Source: Lytechinus variegatus (Eukaryota > Echinodermata > Echinoidea > Temnopleuroida > Toxopneustidae). Taken from it: a stretch of DNA of 64,000 bases. The translations under genes and the position numbers were made by a program. A model generated the notes under the pieces. It worked only from the letters and a program-made list of their open reading frames with translations. It did not search any database and was not told the origin of the DNA. This document shows, one piece after another, positions 34,067-46,249 of the stretch (the stretch's first letter is position 1; every line of letters begins with the position of its first letter). The stretch covers positions 21,404,464 to 21,468,463 of the forward strand of contig NC_054746.1 in the NCBI RefSeq assembly GCF_018143015.1, read 5' to 3'.

Positions 34067-37000
34067 GCTCAAGCACTTACATAGCTTAAGTGTAAAAAAG
34101 CTTAGCCAAAATTTTATTTAAATCTCGTTTAAATTTTGATTTTGGAGAATAATTTTCTATTTTTGCTTGTCAAATTAATCTGTTGATTCAACTCAGCTTA
34201 TTTATTCTTCTGCTATATTCTTAGTATATATATAATTGAGCATACTGTAAATGTAACCATAGTTTATTTATATGAAGTATTTATTGAACGAAATTGTACA
34301 GCTAATATATAGAGTATAACCTTAGGAGTAATATATTGTAATTTTTCATAATTCTATTTAAATATTTATTTATTTAATATTGAAATGTCTATATTGTATT
34401 CATCAATGATTAAGATAAATAGAAATCGTTATGTGGAGCTATTGTGTCTACAATGATGTTTGATATCAATTTATTCACAGCAGAGGTTTTCAAAACACTA
34501 ATATCCAAAACTTTTGAAAATGCATGAGTCATGATACTGGTTTATAAAAGGTTATTTGAAATAAAATTGATTACTGTAGTTATTATGTAGTACATTAGAG
34601 CACTGGACTTATAGAAGTAAGATCAGAAAGAAAAGGGTCATTTGGACCAGATGGTTATGGCAAAAATCAGCACACAACATCACCTATGCTATCTATTAAA
34701 TCTAAAATTCATTTTGATCACCAATAGTAAAAATAACACATTTTATGAATATTGACTGAAAACCTATTGTATATTGGATTTGAACATTAATTTGATGGCA
34801 AAGTCGGTCTTTTCTGGGTCCCTCTAATTTAACTTGTGTGTTGGAAGAACAGATCTGTTATTCCAATACAGATTTTGCAATTCATTAATTTTTAAGAGCA
34901 CATACTAGTATTTGAAGGGGGGGGGGGTACTCTGATCGGACAGGCGTGTGTGACTGATAAGTCAAAGCAAATACCCACATCCAAGGGTCCTTTTACTGTT
35001 TACAGGCAGCCATGTCAAGGATTTCAAACTTTGAATATGACATTTCAAGCTGCAATATGATGCAGTGACCAAATGAAAATGGGACCCATGTCTATGGATC
35101 CTTCTTCAAAAAGTCACACGGTTTAGCAGCACATCCCTGTATACTCAATGCACAGCACACAAGTACTCCCCTCCACAAAATTATAACGTTGTGATCTCAT
35201 CAATAATCTCACCAATCTAACATTCATCTCCTGTTTTCCTAAAATGTTTAGATTTTTCTGATGTGATTTGTTTTAAAAAAAAAAAGCAGAAAAGAAACCC
35301 AGACTGAAGTACTTATTTAAAATCGGCAATTTATTAATTTTCACATGAATTTCACAATTACCACCAAAGTGGAGAATTAAACTATATATTCTGTTCATAG
35401 AGTTCAATGTACCACTTTTTAAATTGATGAATGAAAATAAACCTGCAAGTCGCAATGAAAATGCTTGATTTTAACTAATACTTGGAAATGACTGTTTTAA
35501 ACCTTTTATTAATCTCCTCAAATTATTGCTCTTTATAATCCAGAAATTGATTTCTTTCTCATTGTTAGTACATGTAATTAGAATATGGTTTATTTATTGA
35601 AATGTTTTACTGCACACAAAGTTATCAACTGACAAAATTTAATTTCAATACTGTATTTTTTTTGTATATATTTGTCAAAATGATTTTGTGCTAAATTTAT
35701 TTATTAAACTTTATGAATTTTTGAAATATTTGTATGTTTATGTATCAAAGATTAAAAATAGATTTATATCAGAAACTTAAACAATTATAAAGCTAACTTG
35801 TGTTGTTAATTGTCCATTTTTAGTTTCAAACCTTGAATGTCGACGATGATTTCCTTGTTTTCCTAATTTTTACCAAGAATGCTGCAGTGAGAGAAAAATA
35901 AAGCAAGTAAAGAAAGCTAAGTTAGTTTTGATTGAAAGAAATGATTGATGAAAAATTAATAGCAAGGTACTCTGAAAGTATTCTTAAATGCCAAAATATG
36001 TCAAAGACATTTTGTTTTGTGTTAAAGCTCAATTGATATTTTCAATTACATCAAAGGAGACAAAAACTATCACGAAAAAGGCTGACTTTCATAAATCCTG
36101 GTATCTATTTAATAGCAGATGCTAGCAATAAAAAAAAATCTATGATAAGTTTGCAAACCAAATTGATGTTTTATGGAACAGGACCATCACCATTTTAGGG
36201 CTGATGTTTACTAACAAAATTGATGCATGTCAGCAAACAACCAGTGAGAGATGGGGGGGGGGGGGTCTGAATTAAGATTTTTTTATTGGTCCACATTACA
36301 AACATAAAAATTTCTGGCAGATAGCAAGTACAGAGAAAGAGAATCAAAGCCACTCCGGGGATACAACAAAAGCATTCTTGCTCTGTTCAGATAAGAGGCA
36401 ACTAACTAACCTTGTGACATTCCAGTGTACAATTAAGATGTGAGGGACCCCCCCCCACACACACACACAAATCAAATGATGCCCCTGCAAAGATGCCAAG
36501 GAAGACATATCTGATTTAATGTGCCTGGCTGTTAGAGATGTGGATATTCACACTTCTAAAATGGGCAATGAGTTTGCATAAAATTTTGACCAAAAAAGGT
36601 GATGCATGTTCTTAACATATATGTATTTGGTGTAGTGCCATATCTGAGAAACCTTTTATGGACAGAATTATCTTACCTGTGTGAGAGGGTTGAATATGAT
36701 GTGGTCTTGCAAGATATTTGGGTATTTCATCTGCAATGTACTGCACTCCTGAAGGGGTTTCAAGTTCAAAATTTGAAAGTTCATTATTCATATTTTTTTT
36801 AATGCAATAACATTTACATGTCTTGAAACCAAAGCCCTATAATCAATGACAATATCAAGCAGAGAGTGGTAAATGGTGAAACATTAATTGAGCATATGTT
36901 AACAAAGAACCCATAATAGGCAAGGATAATCGTACTATTATAGATATTGAAAAGACTTGTGATAAAATGCAAGTTTGGTGCTATATAAGCAAGTACAATC

Positions 37001-37536
37001 TTATTAAAGAAAAACTGTGTTCAATGATCTTTGATGAGTTATTTGTTTTTAAATGGATAAAATGATTCCATTCATAGACTCAAGCACACTAAATCTGATT
37101 TAAGACCTGTCCTAATGTGCCATTAAGAAGTCAGGGATTGGAACCTACAATTCTAAGAAATAAAACAGTGAATTTTATTGGAATATTAACTGTATCCGTT
37201 CCTAGATATTTAAATCTACTTTATGAATTTCATCACTCCACACTTTGTCAAAGAATTATGTTTATAATGCACTGCCACATCGGTCAGGGGATGCATGCTA
37301 TCGTGCATTTATTGAATTCTTAAAATCAAGTGTGTGTTGATGCATATGCAAGAATTCACTCTTTGTGAACTACCTCCAGAAAAGGATGCAGAAAATATTA
37401 CATTGCTATCTATGAATGCATACCCTAATTCGCGAGGAATATTTAGAAGATATTGGGTCAACCATCCATTTTATACATCATCATCCTGCGACAATGAATT
37501 TCACCCATAATGCAATACTAGCTGCATGCTACTTAC
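34067..37536. other. Interval between convergent Speedy and TRMT61B-like genes
   Basis: Very AT-rich. The Speedy 3' UTR presumably ends in or before this stretch (AATAAA-type words at 33,533 and near 34,560), and the final exon of the minus-strand methyltransferase should be here, yet I could not recognise it. A possible short element with GGGGGTACTCTGATCGG / AAGTACTCCCCTCC ends lies at about 34,914-35,173. No other gene seen. Confidence 0.5.
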
Positions 37537-40500
37537 CTTTGCTTTTTCCTAACACCTCATTTCCACAATCCTGTTCTTCGGATGCCTTTGGGTCTTGCAG
37601 AACAACCCCTCCATACCGCCTGGCTGGGTTTACAACCCATTCCTTGTGGGTGACTTCTACGGTAGTCTCGATGAACAGGGGGAGTCTTTCTATGCGAATG
37701 GCTTCAGCTATCTCAATCACCATGGTCAGACTGAATTTGAAAGAAAAATAATGGATGTAAAACAATAAAAGATTAATTGTATACATCAAAATCATGAAAA
37801 AAGAACTACTGAAAATTGAATGGTAGGATGTTACTTTGATGGCTGTATCCAATGATAAAATATAGAGTGATCTTGATAGATATTGCCCTGAATAGATTCA
37901 TATAGCTGGAGTCACAGACAAGGCCAATATGAATACTATGGAAGCAATACACAAATCTGTATTTTTTTCATTTACTCATGGCAATATATAGATTAGGATT
38001 ACTAATACAGCAACTAAACGATGCTTTATCAGAAGTCCCAAGTGCTGTATCATAGTGTCTCATACATGTAATAACAATGGCTTTAGAAAGACAACTGTTC
38101 TGCATTTTTATTTTCGAAGAATGAAGTAGTGTTGAGGGGATAAAATATATAGTTTGATAAAGATTCCAAAAGACCAACTTACTTTGCCACATACACAGCC
38201 ATTGCCTTCCCTGGCTTAAGTCTTTGAGACATAGTAGACATCACTCTGGAAGGTTCCTCCATATCAATGATTGCCTGTATTGAAAATGAATGTATTGAAT
38301 ATCATACTGATGCATAAACAACATTTTACTACAAATAAACATTCAGATTTCTTGCAATTATCAACTACAATAAAGTATGTCTCAAACATATCATATGAAC
38401 ATAAGAAATATATTTTGTAGGATGAGGATTGTTATAGTATAGGGTATTTTATTTGTATCAGGATTGGGATTGTGCACAATTATGCTTGAGGTTTTATAGG
38501 TTTAAGTTTGTCTTGAATGTGCAGACTTTCCATCAGGCGATTTCTGCCAAACCATGGAATCAAGAAATAACCCGGCCCCTTTGGAAACCATGATGTAAGG
38601 GTGTAATAGGTGAAACCCAGAATGAAATGGTCACTTGGAACAGATATACAGGAATATATTTGGAATGTAGAGATCTATGTCTTTGTCATATTAAGGATAT
38701 TGTTATCTAATACAGAGTTTCCACTAATACATTTTTTTCCCAGAGGGAGAGGGATGTGGGAGGGTAGAGGGATGGGGGAGGGAAGAGGGAGAGGAGAGGG
38801 GAAGGAGAGAGAGTTAACGAATATACCATGCACAAAGTATCATCATACCCCATCCACTTGAGCATCTTTGATATATTCTCCACAGTCCTGCAATCTACAG
38901 GAGTAAAATAAGACATTCTGGGGCCACTTGACTTCATGGCTGATGTCATAGGAGTTCTGCCATAGTCTGAGGTTCTTCTCCGCTCTGACCTGATGGTTCC
39001 GTTCTCTGTCAAAGGAAAGAACTTGGCCATGGTGTCCAACTGCAATAAAGAATTCAAAAAGAATTATGTAAACAAAAAGCAATTAATTCAGAAATCTGTC
39101 ATCAGTGGGGGGATGGTTGAATAATAAATTATTCAAGCTAGCATTGTAGAACTTCAAAGAATTGTAAAAATGGCAAGTAATACAGAAATAATTCACTGGT
39201 TGGAAAATGTTCAAGCTTCTACCAACTCATTGCAAGATTGCAGGCAGCACCAGGCAAATGTGTGACTGACCACTTGGCTTGAAAAGTTCACAGAAATGGA
39301 AGGTGTGGACAAAAGCTTGCCTTCTAAAGAAATGAGAACAAAGAAGATGGAACATGTAGCAATTATTCTTTAATTTTTTTAGACAGCTGAAATCCATCTG
39401 TTTGGAGGAAATTTTTAATTTTTTTTTACTTTATAAAATTTCTCTGGAGCCAGTGGAACAAGGCATAGTCCATTGGAACAAGCAACAAACAGAGATGGAA
39501 GCTTTTGGTAAATGAAAATATTTTCTTCCCTGAAACCTAATAGTGAAGTATTTCTTTTACCTGTCAGCAATAATTGAACAATTGTATTTTGAATCAAGTT
39601 TGTATACATTACTTGTTGCTATTTCTACCAAGCTGAATACTATTATTATCATTATTATGATTTACTATCATCATCATTACGATTATTAATCATTATAACT
39701 ATCAATGATATGATCATTAGTCTTATCACTAATTGGTCCTACCTGCTCTTGAAAGGAACAACGTCATAGCTCCAGACCCTGAACCCGCTTCTAAGACCAC
39801 ATCACCAGGATAAGCATCTATCATCATTAGCATTGTACAGCAATCCTATGTCAAGCAAAAAAAAAAATCATCAATTTAGATTATATTGGCAGTGTATCAT
39901 TGGTAGAAAATTAATGTACAAGGAGTATGCAGTGAGCCCCTTATCTCTCCCCAAATTCTATGGGTGTAAGGGAATTTCAGTTTACAGGAGGGTGTGGGGG
40001 TACTGCAGTTGAGGATTTCTGCAGTGTGAATATCAATACTGAGTAATCACCCTAAAAATATATACAAAACAGTTGTCAATACAAAAATATCAAACATTCA
40101 CCAATGAAAAACAAAGAATAGCTGAATATTCCCAAGGTTATTGTTCATATGCTCAAAGCAATCAATCATCGTGTCATTACCTTTGGGTATGCAATGGTTG
40201 GATGCCTCTTCATGTAGAGCACATACTCATCCAGACTTGGTCTCCTAATCAGAAGCTCAATACCAATGTCAGTCACAAAGACACTGCCACTCTGATGTCC
40301 GACGATATCTGCATGCCGTAGGTTACCAAACTTGCACTTGAAGTCATGGGAGGCATCAAGCTTGATCAGGCGAACAAGTTTCTCCTGCCTCTTCAAGTTC
40401 TCTCGGGTGATAATGATGTATTCTCCATCTACGAGAGGAGGCCCATGGTGCTGGGCTTTATCAAAGTCACTCACTTTCACAGAAGTTTCACCATCTACTG

Positions 40501-41002
40501 ATGTTCTAAATCTTTGCACATGACTGGAGTCACATAACTGAGCTGACTTTATTTCATCAGCATTGATAACATCTTTGGAATCCCTGATACCAGAAGTTTT
40601 GGAGTCACTAGTAATATTCTGATTTTGAGTTCTTTCCTCAGTTTCAGGGTTATCCATTATCATACCACCGATTCTTTCCATTGGGGAGAGTTTTCGTCTG
40701 CCCTTCAGGACACCTTTTCTCCTGGCTTCAAGATAACTCTCTTTTGTTTCAGAGCCATCACTCAGAGTTGAATCCACCTTATCTGTAGAACTGTAATCAT
40801 CTATACTTTTTATGCAAGCAGTCAAATGGAAATGTCTTGATTTTGTGCCCAAATTTTGTAATCTTTGAAATGAAGAGTTGTCATGGAGACAGGTACAGAT
40901 TCTTTCAAATGATTTTCCTCTACTGGTACCGTAAACTTCCTGAAGCCTTCCATGGTGGAGGGTTTGATGTAGGAGATACAACAAACGATTTCTGGACTGC
41001 AT
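37537..41002 (-). CDS. TRMT61B-like: Mitochondrial tRNA (adenine-N1)-58 methyltransferase, TRMT61B-like; last exon missing
   Basis: Minus-strand exons: 41,002-40,181; 39,845-39,743; 39,039-38,849; 38,274-38,183; 37,730-37,537. All have AG/GT borders with compatible phases and give 467 codons plus one base. The ATG at 41,002 is preceded in frame by TAA. The N-terminus is basic ([19 protein letters not shown]) and suits mitochondrial import; a low-similarity linker follows. Residues about 195-274 form the Trm61 N-terminal beta domain ([37 protein letters not shown]). The SAM-binding motif I is [16 protein letters not shown] at about 290-305, followed by [12 protein letters not shown] and VKWPQNVLF. 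The enzyme makes m1A58 in mitochondrial tRNAs in vertebrates. After [13 protein letters not shown] the last exon ends at a clear donor (AAAG/GTAAGT); the family's final strand region (PYVARPVHWQPGHTAF in human, from memory) was not found. Confidence 0.9.
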
Positions 41003-41712
41003 CGTCAGTTATATTGTTTATCTGTGGTATGTGAAAACAAGATCAATATGTCACACCTAAACTGATGTAAAGGATTTCCAAGGATGTTATGACAAGCAAA
41101 AAAAAAAAAAAAAAAAAAGGTTATCACTCAAAATTGGAGGAGAACATGAACCCATGTTTAAGGCCAGTATCTAAAAATAGGGGCATAAAAGTAGCATGAA
41201 ACATAAACCTATACCGCATGACATGTTTAAAGCTTTCTTCCAAAAAAGAGACCCATTCCAGTGGCACATCCCTGTATATAAATAAACATTTGAATATTTG
41301 CACCTAAATGTTAAGTAGCAAAATTTTCACCTGGTTTGTAAAGCTACTCTAACATTTTAGAGGCATTGAATTGAAGACTTGTTAAGAATTTCTGTGAAAT
41401 ATACTGGTAGAGGGAAAGATCACAGATTAACTCCCAACTTATCAATCCAGTAAATAATTACTGACAGATAGTTAGCCACTTATTCAGTTCTTGTTATCAA
41501 CTCCAATGACAACAACTCTTAAGGTAATGTCAGCTTTTCAGAGCAATTTAATTATTACTAACAAAATGGCAAAATATGTCATATTGATGACTGGTAATGT
41601 CAATAGTAATAAGAATTATTCAATGATGCCAAGGACATACTGTGCTTATGGTGCCTTGATTGTTATAAAAGGAATGTAAATTGTGCAGGTATTTCATACA
41701 AATGATGCACAG

Positions 41713-41975
41713 ATAATAATAATATAGGGTATTTATATTGCGCACATATCCACCTTGTATGTTAGGTGCTCAAGGCGCTCCTATATTACCAGGCTAAGCT
41801 AGGCGTTCATAGCGCACACAGCTTTTTAAGCAATTACCTCTACATCACCTGGGTTGAGTGCAGCACATTGTGGATCAGTTTCTTGCTGGAGGAAATTACG
41901 CCATGGCTGTGATTCGAACCCACGACCCTCTGTTTCAAAGTCCGAAGACTAATCCACTGGGCCACAACGCTCCAC
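41713..41975 (-). mobile_element. tRNA-derived SINE, copy 2
   Basis: Minus-strand head GAGCGTTGTGGCCCAGTGG (A box) and GGGTTCGAATC (B box), body CACTCAACCCAGGTGATGT and GCCTAGCTTAGCC, tail GCGCCTTGAGCACCTA then GTGCGCAATATAAATACC and an (ATT)n end. The layout is the same as copy 1 at 12,005-12,294. It lies just upstream of the TRMT61B-like start. Confidence 0.9.
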
Positions 41976-42179
41976 AGATGAGATAGCATCAGTAGGTTTT
42001 GTGAGCATAAGATAACTATGGAACTGTTAAACCCACAAGGCAAAGCTGAGTGGCTTTAGACTAGTTTCCATAGTTACCGCATGCTCACTAGTCTTACTGA
42101 TGCAAGAACAAACCTGTGTATCATTTATTTATAGAATGGTGGAATTTTTGGGCTAAAACTCCATTTCTTTTTACAGCCA

Positions 42180-42315
42180 TGGATGCATAATTATTACGAT
42201 GCATGGCTAGCCATGCATCATCCAATTTATTTGCCATGCATAGGTAATTACTGGATGCATGGCAAATTTACCAGATGCATGCCTGGCCATACGTCTGTAA
42301 TTACTAATGCATGAT
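42180..42315. repeat. ATGCAT-rich palindromic cluster
   Basis: Seven ATGCAT words fall within about 135 bp, and 42,198-42,219 is a perfect 22-bp palindrome centred on GGCTAGCC. TAATTACT words (42,190-like, 42,244 and 42,298) alternate with it. It may be a decayed fold-back element; no function can be assigned. Confidence 0.6.
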
Positions 42316-43384
42316 ACCCATTTTTCATTGTAAAGTCTGGTACCATAAACATGTCTTTGAAGCACAGTAGTCTTTGAAGTATTCTGGGGCAACTATAATA
42401 AGGACTTGAAGGAGTAAGGACCCCGAAACAATAAAGACTCTAAAAACATGTGCTGATTAATATTCAAATCGACTGAACTGGAATTCCTTGGTCAAGCAAC
42501 ATCTTTAATCAACAATACAGATTGATTTGGACAGACTCGTCTTGCTATGAACTGTTTTAACCACCCCTGGAAGATTCTATGCAAACTGATTTTGTCATTG
42601 TCCTGGAACAGGAATTGTTCCAGTGGTGAGTTATTTATTCACCTTTAGTCTGGAAAGTTGGGACTGCCCTAAGAAAAATAGATTGCCCCACCTATCAATT
42701 AGAATGATTGCAGTTCCAAGCTAAATGTATCATGTAACACATGATATGTTCTGCAATTGAATGGAATTAATTCCAGGGTTTGTACATTAATTTTGGAACA
42801 AGTCACAATAAAAAATTTGAAGGGTCTGCTCGAGAAACTTGGAACAAAGGAAATAACTTTGCATTATCTGATGGAAAAAAGGTCTCTGTCCTCACGTTTT
42901 AAAAGGGAGGCACAACAAACGGACATCAGACATAACTTCCTTCTAAGAAAACAGTGACCAGCAAATCTCATAATACGTTTTCTAATTTACCTTGGTGGAG
43001 ATAGGTGGAAGATCTCCATAAATTTCATCTTTTGTTTTGTGATCTCTCCAGTGTCCAACTTATATTTTGTACCCTCATTAAAAGTCGAGTAACTATATAT
43101 GTGCCATCTAGTCTATCAGACTATCTTTATACACATGCCCTAAATAAGGAGAGCAGGACAGTGCAGCATGACTATGGCTGTATTTAATAATAGCATATTT
43201 ACTGCAGGTAGTTGTACTAATGGAGGCAGCAAGATATTTCTATCTCATAACCACTTCATTAAACTGTGTGATTTTTTTCAGATCTTGATGAAAAGAGTCT
43301 CTAGAACAGTAGAAGCCTCCTGGCTAGGCACATGCCCATCATAATACAATTTGATTTTGAGTGCCCACACACATACTATAGTAT

Positions 43385-43693
43385 AGACCAAAAGCTTTGG
43401 TCTCTGTTATGTTGGCTGTTCTGCTGAACTCCGTTGGCTCCACGAGGAGAAAAAAAAAATGTTACTTAAAAAACTCCTCGAAACAGACGGCTGCTGCGCT
43501 GCCATGCCAGCTGTCTACCAGTGAGTACCACTACCAATACCACTTACACTGCCACTGTCATTAATAGACAGCTGGCAACCGTCTGTTTCGAGGAGTTTTT
43601 TTTTTATTTTTTATTTTTTGAATTTCTCTGTATTTGGTGAGTGAAGCCAACAGAGTTCAGCTGAACAATAAAAGAGACTGAAGCTTTTGGTCT
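43385..43693. mobile_element. 309-bp fold-back element
   Basis: AGACCAAAAGCTT at both ends in inverted orientation, then GCTGAACTCCGTTGGCT against GCTGAACTCTGTTGGCT and the inner perfect stretch CTCCTCGAAACAGACGG against CCGTCTGTTTCGAGGAG. The two arms cover nearly the whole element, leaving a loop of about 60 bp. Noncoding. Confidence 0.88.
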
Positions 43694-43697
43694 GTGG

Positions 43698-44585
43698 CAG
43701 GGATTCTCAAATGGTGGCGCGTGCCACTTGTGGCACACTGAGCCTTGCGGAGTGGCGCTTGGGAGCCGATATAAAAAAAAAGTAAAAACAAGGAAAAATT
43801 GGAGAGAAAAAATGTATCTACCAGTAACCTGGAAATAAGGATTTGGTGATCATTTTAATACAAAGAGAAAACAAAAACTCTTTACTTGACACTTAATTGC
43901 TCATTGATTTCCTCAAATTTTGTCCAATTTAGCTCGATGACCCCTATTATGGAAGATCGATGGTGTTCTCCTTTTTATTTATTATATGCTTTGCAAAGTT
44001 TATATGCCACACAAGTGATTTGAAAACCCCGTTTGTCGGATTTCTATTTTAACGGCGAGAAATTTTGCATTTCCAGATATATGTTTTGGTTAAGAGTTAA
44101 ACATCAAATAATATGACATTCAAAGAACATCCTGATAATAAAAGATTATGATTGTGGGACATAACAAGCAGAAACTTTGTTTCCGAAGCCGATTAAAATC
44201 CGAAGTTGTAAAAGTGAAATACATCTATGCTCAGATGCATTGCCTGCATGCACTCTGGCTTAACACGAACTGAATGAATGAAACTGCATGTGAGTTGTAG
44301 AGAGAAGGGACAATTTGGGGCGTTAGTGCGGTGCAACGCCTAATTTTCAGCCCTTGCAAAATCGGGGAACGTAACTTCAGCCACTATGATGGGGGTGGGG
44401 ATTGGGGGCCCCTCATATTCCAAAACTTCTTGGGCTCTGCCCCCCCCCCTCGACCCCCACCAGAGGCCTCTAAACCCCCTCCGCTGATACATTGCTAGTT
44501 TGCGTAATGTACTATAGAGTATAGTGGAGCATTACAGATTCTAAAGAAGAAATGTGGCGCTTCAAAAAAGTAATTGAGAATGGCT
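43698..44585. mobile_element. hAT-like non-autonomous element
   Basis: The left end CAGGGATTCTCAAATGGTGG and the right end, reverse complement AGCCATTCTCAATTACTT, share ATTCTCAA, followed by GGCGC/GCGCCAC words. The flanks GTCTGTGG and GTCTATCA could be a decayed 8-bp duplication. The interior has no long frame. The superfamily is inferred from end style alone. Confidence 0.55.
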
Positions 44586-44799
44586 TGTCTATCAACTCTA
44601 TGGCATAACTGCCTTCCCTTGGCTTGGCCTTGGCTTACCTGTTCACGGTTTGATTTTTTTTAAATCATCGGTCTTCTGTTCAATCATTCACCGGCTTGGT
44701 CTGTTAATTTCCTAGACTTCGATCTACAAGTTAGACGTTCATTTTGACAAACTTAATTTCACATGGACGTTGTTCGCGATCACGAATGAATGAAGGTAA

Positions 44800-45215
44800 T
44801 TTTACGCACAACACATGTGCGATCACGTGATGATAGTTATATGATCACATGACTCGACGGTATCTGTACTGCATGCACTGTGTGTACATACAGCGCTCTG
44901 CGTAATCAAGCAGTCTTCCACTTTGGCACTACGTTTTAATTAAAAACCTTAATAGTTTCCATAGTTTTACTCCAACAAGTGGCACGTCTTTTTTATCGTT
45001 TTGGGCTCTTGGTGGACGGGATACAATTGGCGTGAAGAAGATAACAAGTCATAACAAGACTGACTGTGACAGCTACAGCCTAGCTACGACTACGCCTTCA
45101 TAAATTAACACTAGGGCCGCCCTAGCCCTACAGTCGACACGGGGCCGAGGGCGTTCAGTCTTACTCTTACCGCGCCTGCCGTGGTCGAGCCGGGCGGGGC
45201 AACCAGCAACCATCC
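44800..45215. promoter_or_regulatory. CpG-containing tract between divergent genes, possible promoter
   Basis: CpG density rises here (GGGGCCGAGGGCG, GTGGTCGAGCCGGGCGGGG). It lies upstream of both the minus-strand TRMT61B-like gene and the plus-strand gene at 46,250. The latter has an acceptor-like CTCCTCACAG at 46,219-46,228 and the former a CATACCACAG before its ATG, so 5' noncoding exons could begin here. This is inference, with no TATA box seen. Confidence 0.35.
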
Positions 45216-45324
45216 CCTTGCTTCCTTCCATTACTGGTTTTTGCTCGATCTCTCTGATTGACAGAAGTCAACACAAGGTGAGACTTGTCCATATTGTCTG
45301 TGCGTGATCGTGTATACTGCTTTG

Positions 45325-45769
45325 CAGTAGAGGCGCACGGCCAATATTGGAGACTGTCTCCAATGTGGGAGATTATCTCCTATATCAGAGACTTGTGAAG
45401 AATTTGGGTATCCAATTTCAGAGACAGTCTCCAGTTTTGGAGACCAATTTCCTTTGTTTACATTTGCGGCAAAAGGATTACCTTGGCGGCAAATAAATAT
45501 GTGATAAGCAGATTCCTCATGAAAAATCACCCCTTTTCACCGTCTACTTTAAAAATTCACCGTCTACTTTTGTTTTGATAAGGATTTTTGTTGTCAATCA
45601 CACACAGAACAAATGGGCTTCTGACCTCAGTGAGACAAAATTTTGGGTGGAAAAAATCATGCTTTTGTTGGTGTTGTTTCTTTTGTCCTTTTGCAAAGCA
45701 AGACTCCAATGTGGGAGATTGTCTCCCCTATTGGAGAGAGTCTCCCATATTGGCCGTGCGCCTCTACTG
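45325..45769. mobile_element. 445-bp inverted-repeat element with iterated TCTCC/GGAGA palindromes
   Basis: The ends CAGTAGAGGCGCACGGCC are identical in inverted orientation. The subterminal zones contain repeated short dyads such as GGAGACTGTCTCC, GGGAGATTATCTCC and GGGAGATTGTCTCCC. CAG...CTG ends and subterminal iterated motifs resemble hAT elements. Target duplication is unclear (both flanks contain CTTT). Noncoding. Confidence 0.85.
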
Positions 45770-46249
45770 CTTTATCTGTCTGTAGCTGTCAGGTGTATTA
45801 AATCCAAGTTCAGCTCGCCTCAGGAAGTTCAGACCCATGACTTTTGAAACAGAAAAATATATTACTTAGTAAATAATTCAATATATTTATATCCTCAAAT
45901 TTATAATTAGGCTTAAAACAGGAAAAAACAGTAGAGTTCTAATTATGTAAATTGTTATGAAAATTATTTGACTTGGTTTAAACTTAAGTAGATGTTTAAA
46001 CCAAGACCAAGTCAAATTATTCATTGTCCAGATTTTATGAAATATCTGTTGGCGTAAGATTAAAGAAATGGAATGTGAATATCTTAATGGAGGATAGAGT
46101 CTAAATCTATATTTCTTTGTGATGATACTAGCTGCTGGTAATCATTTCAGTAAAAAAAAATATTGATTTTGAATTTGGCATTTTTATGTCAAATATCCAA
46201 TCATGCAGTTATCCGTCTCTCCTCACAGACTTCAACCCATCCATCAGAC

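Noticed and set aside
41840-42043. Minus-strand frame of 67 codons
   Set aside because: It lies over the second SINE copy; no protein family is recognisable.
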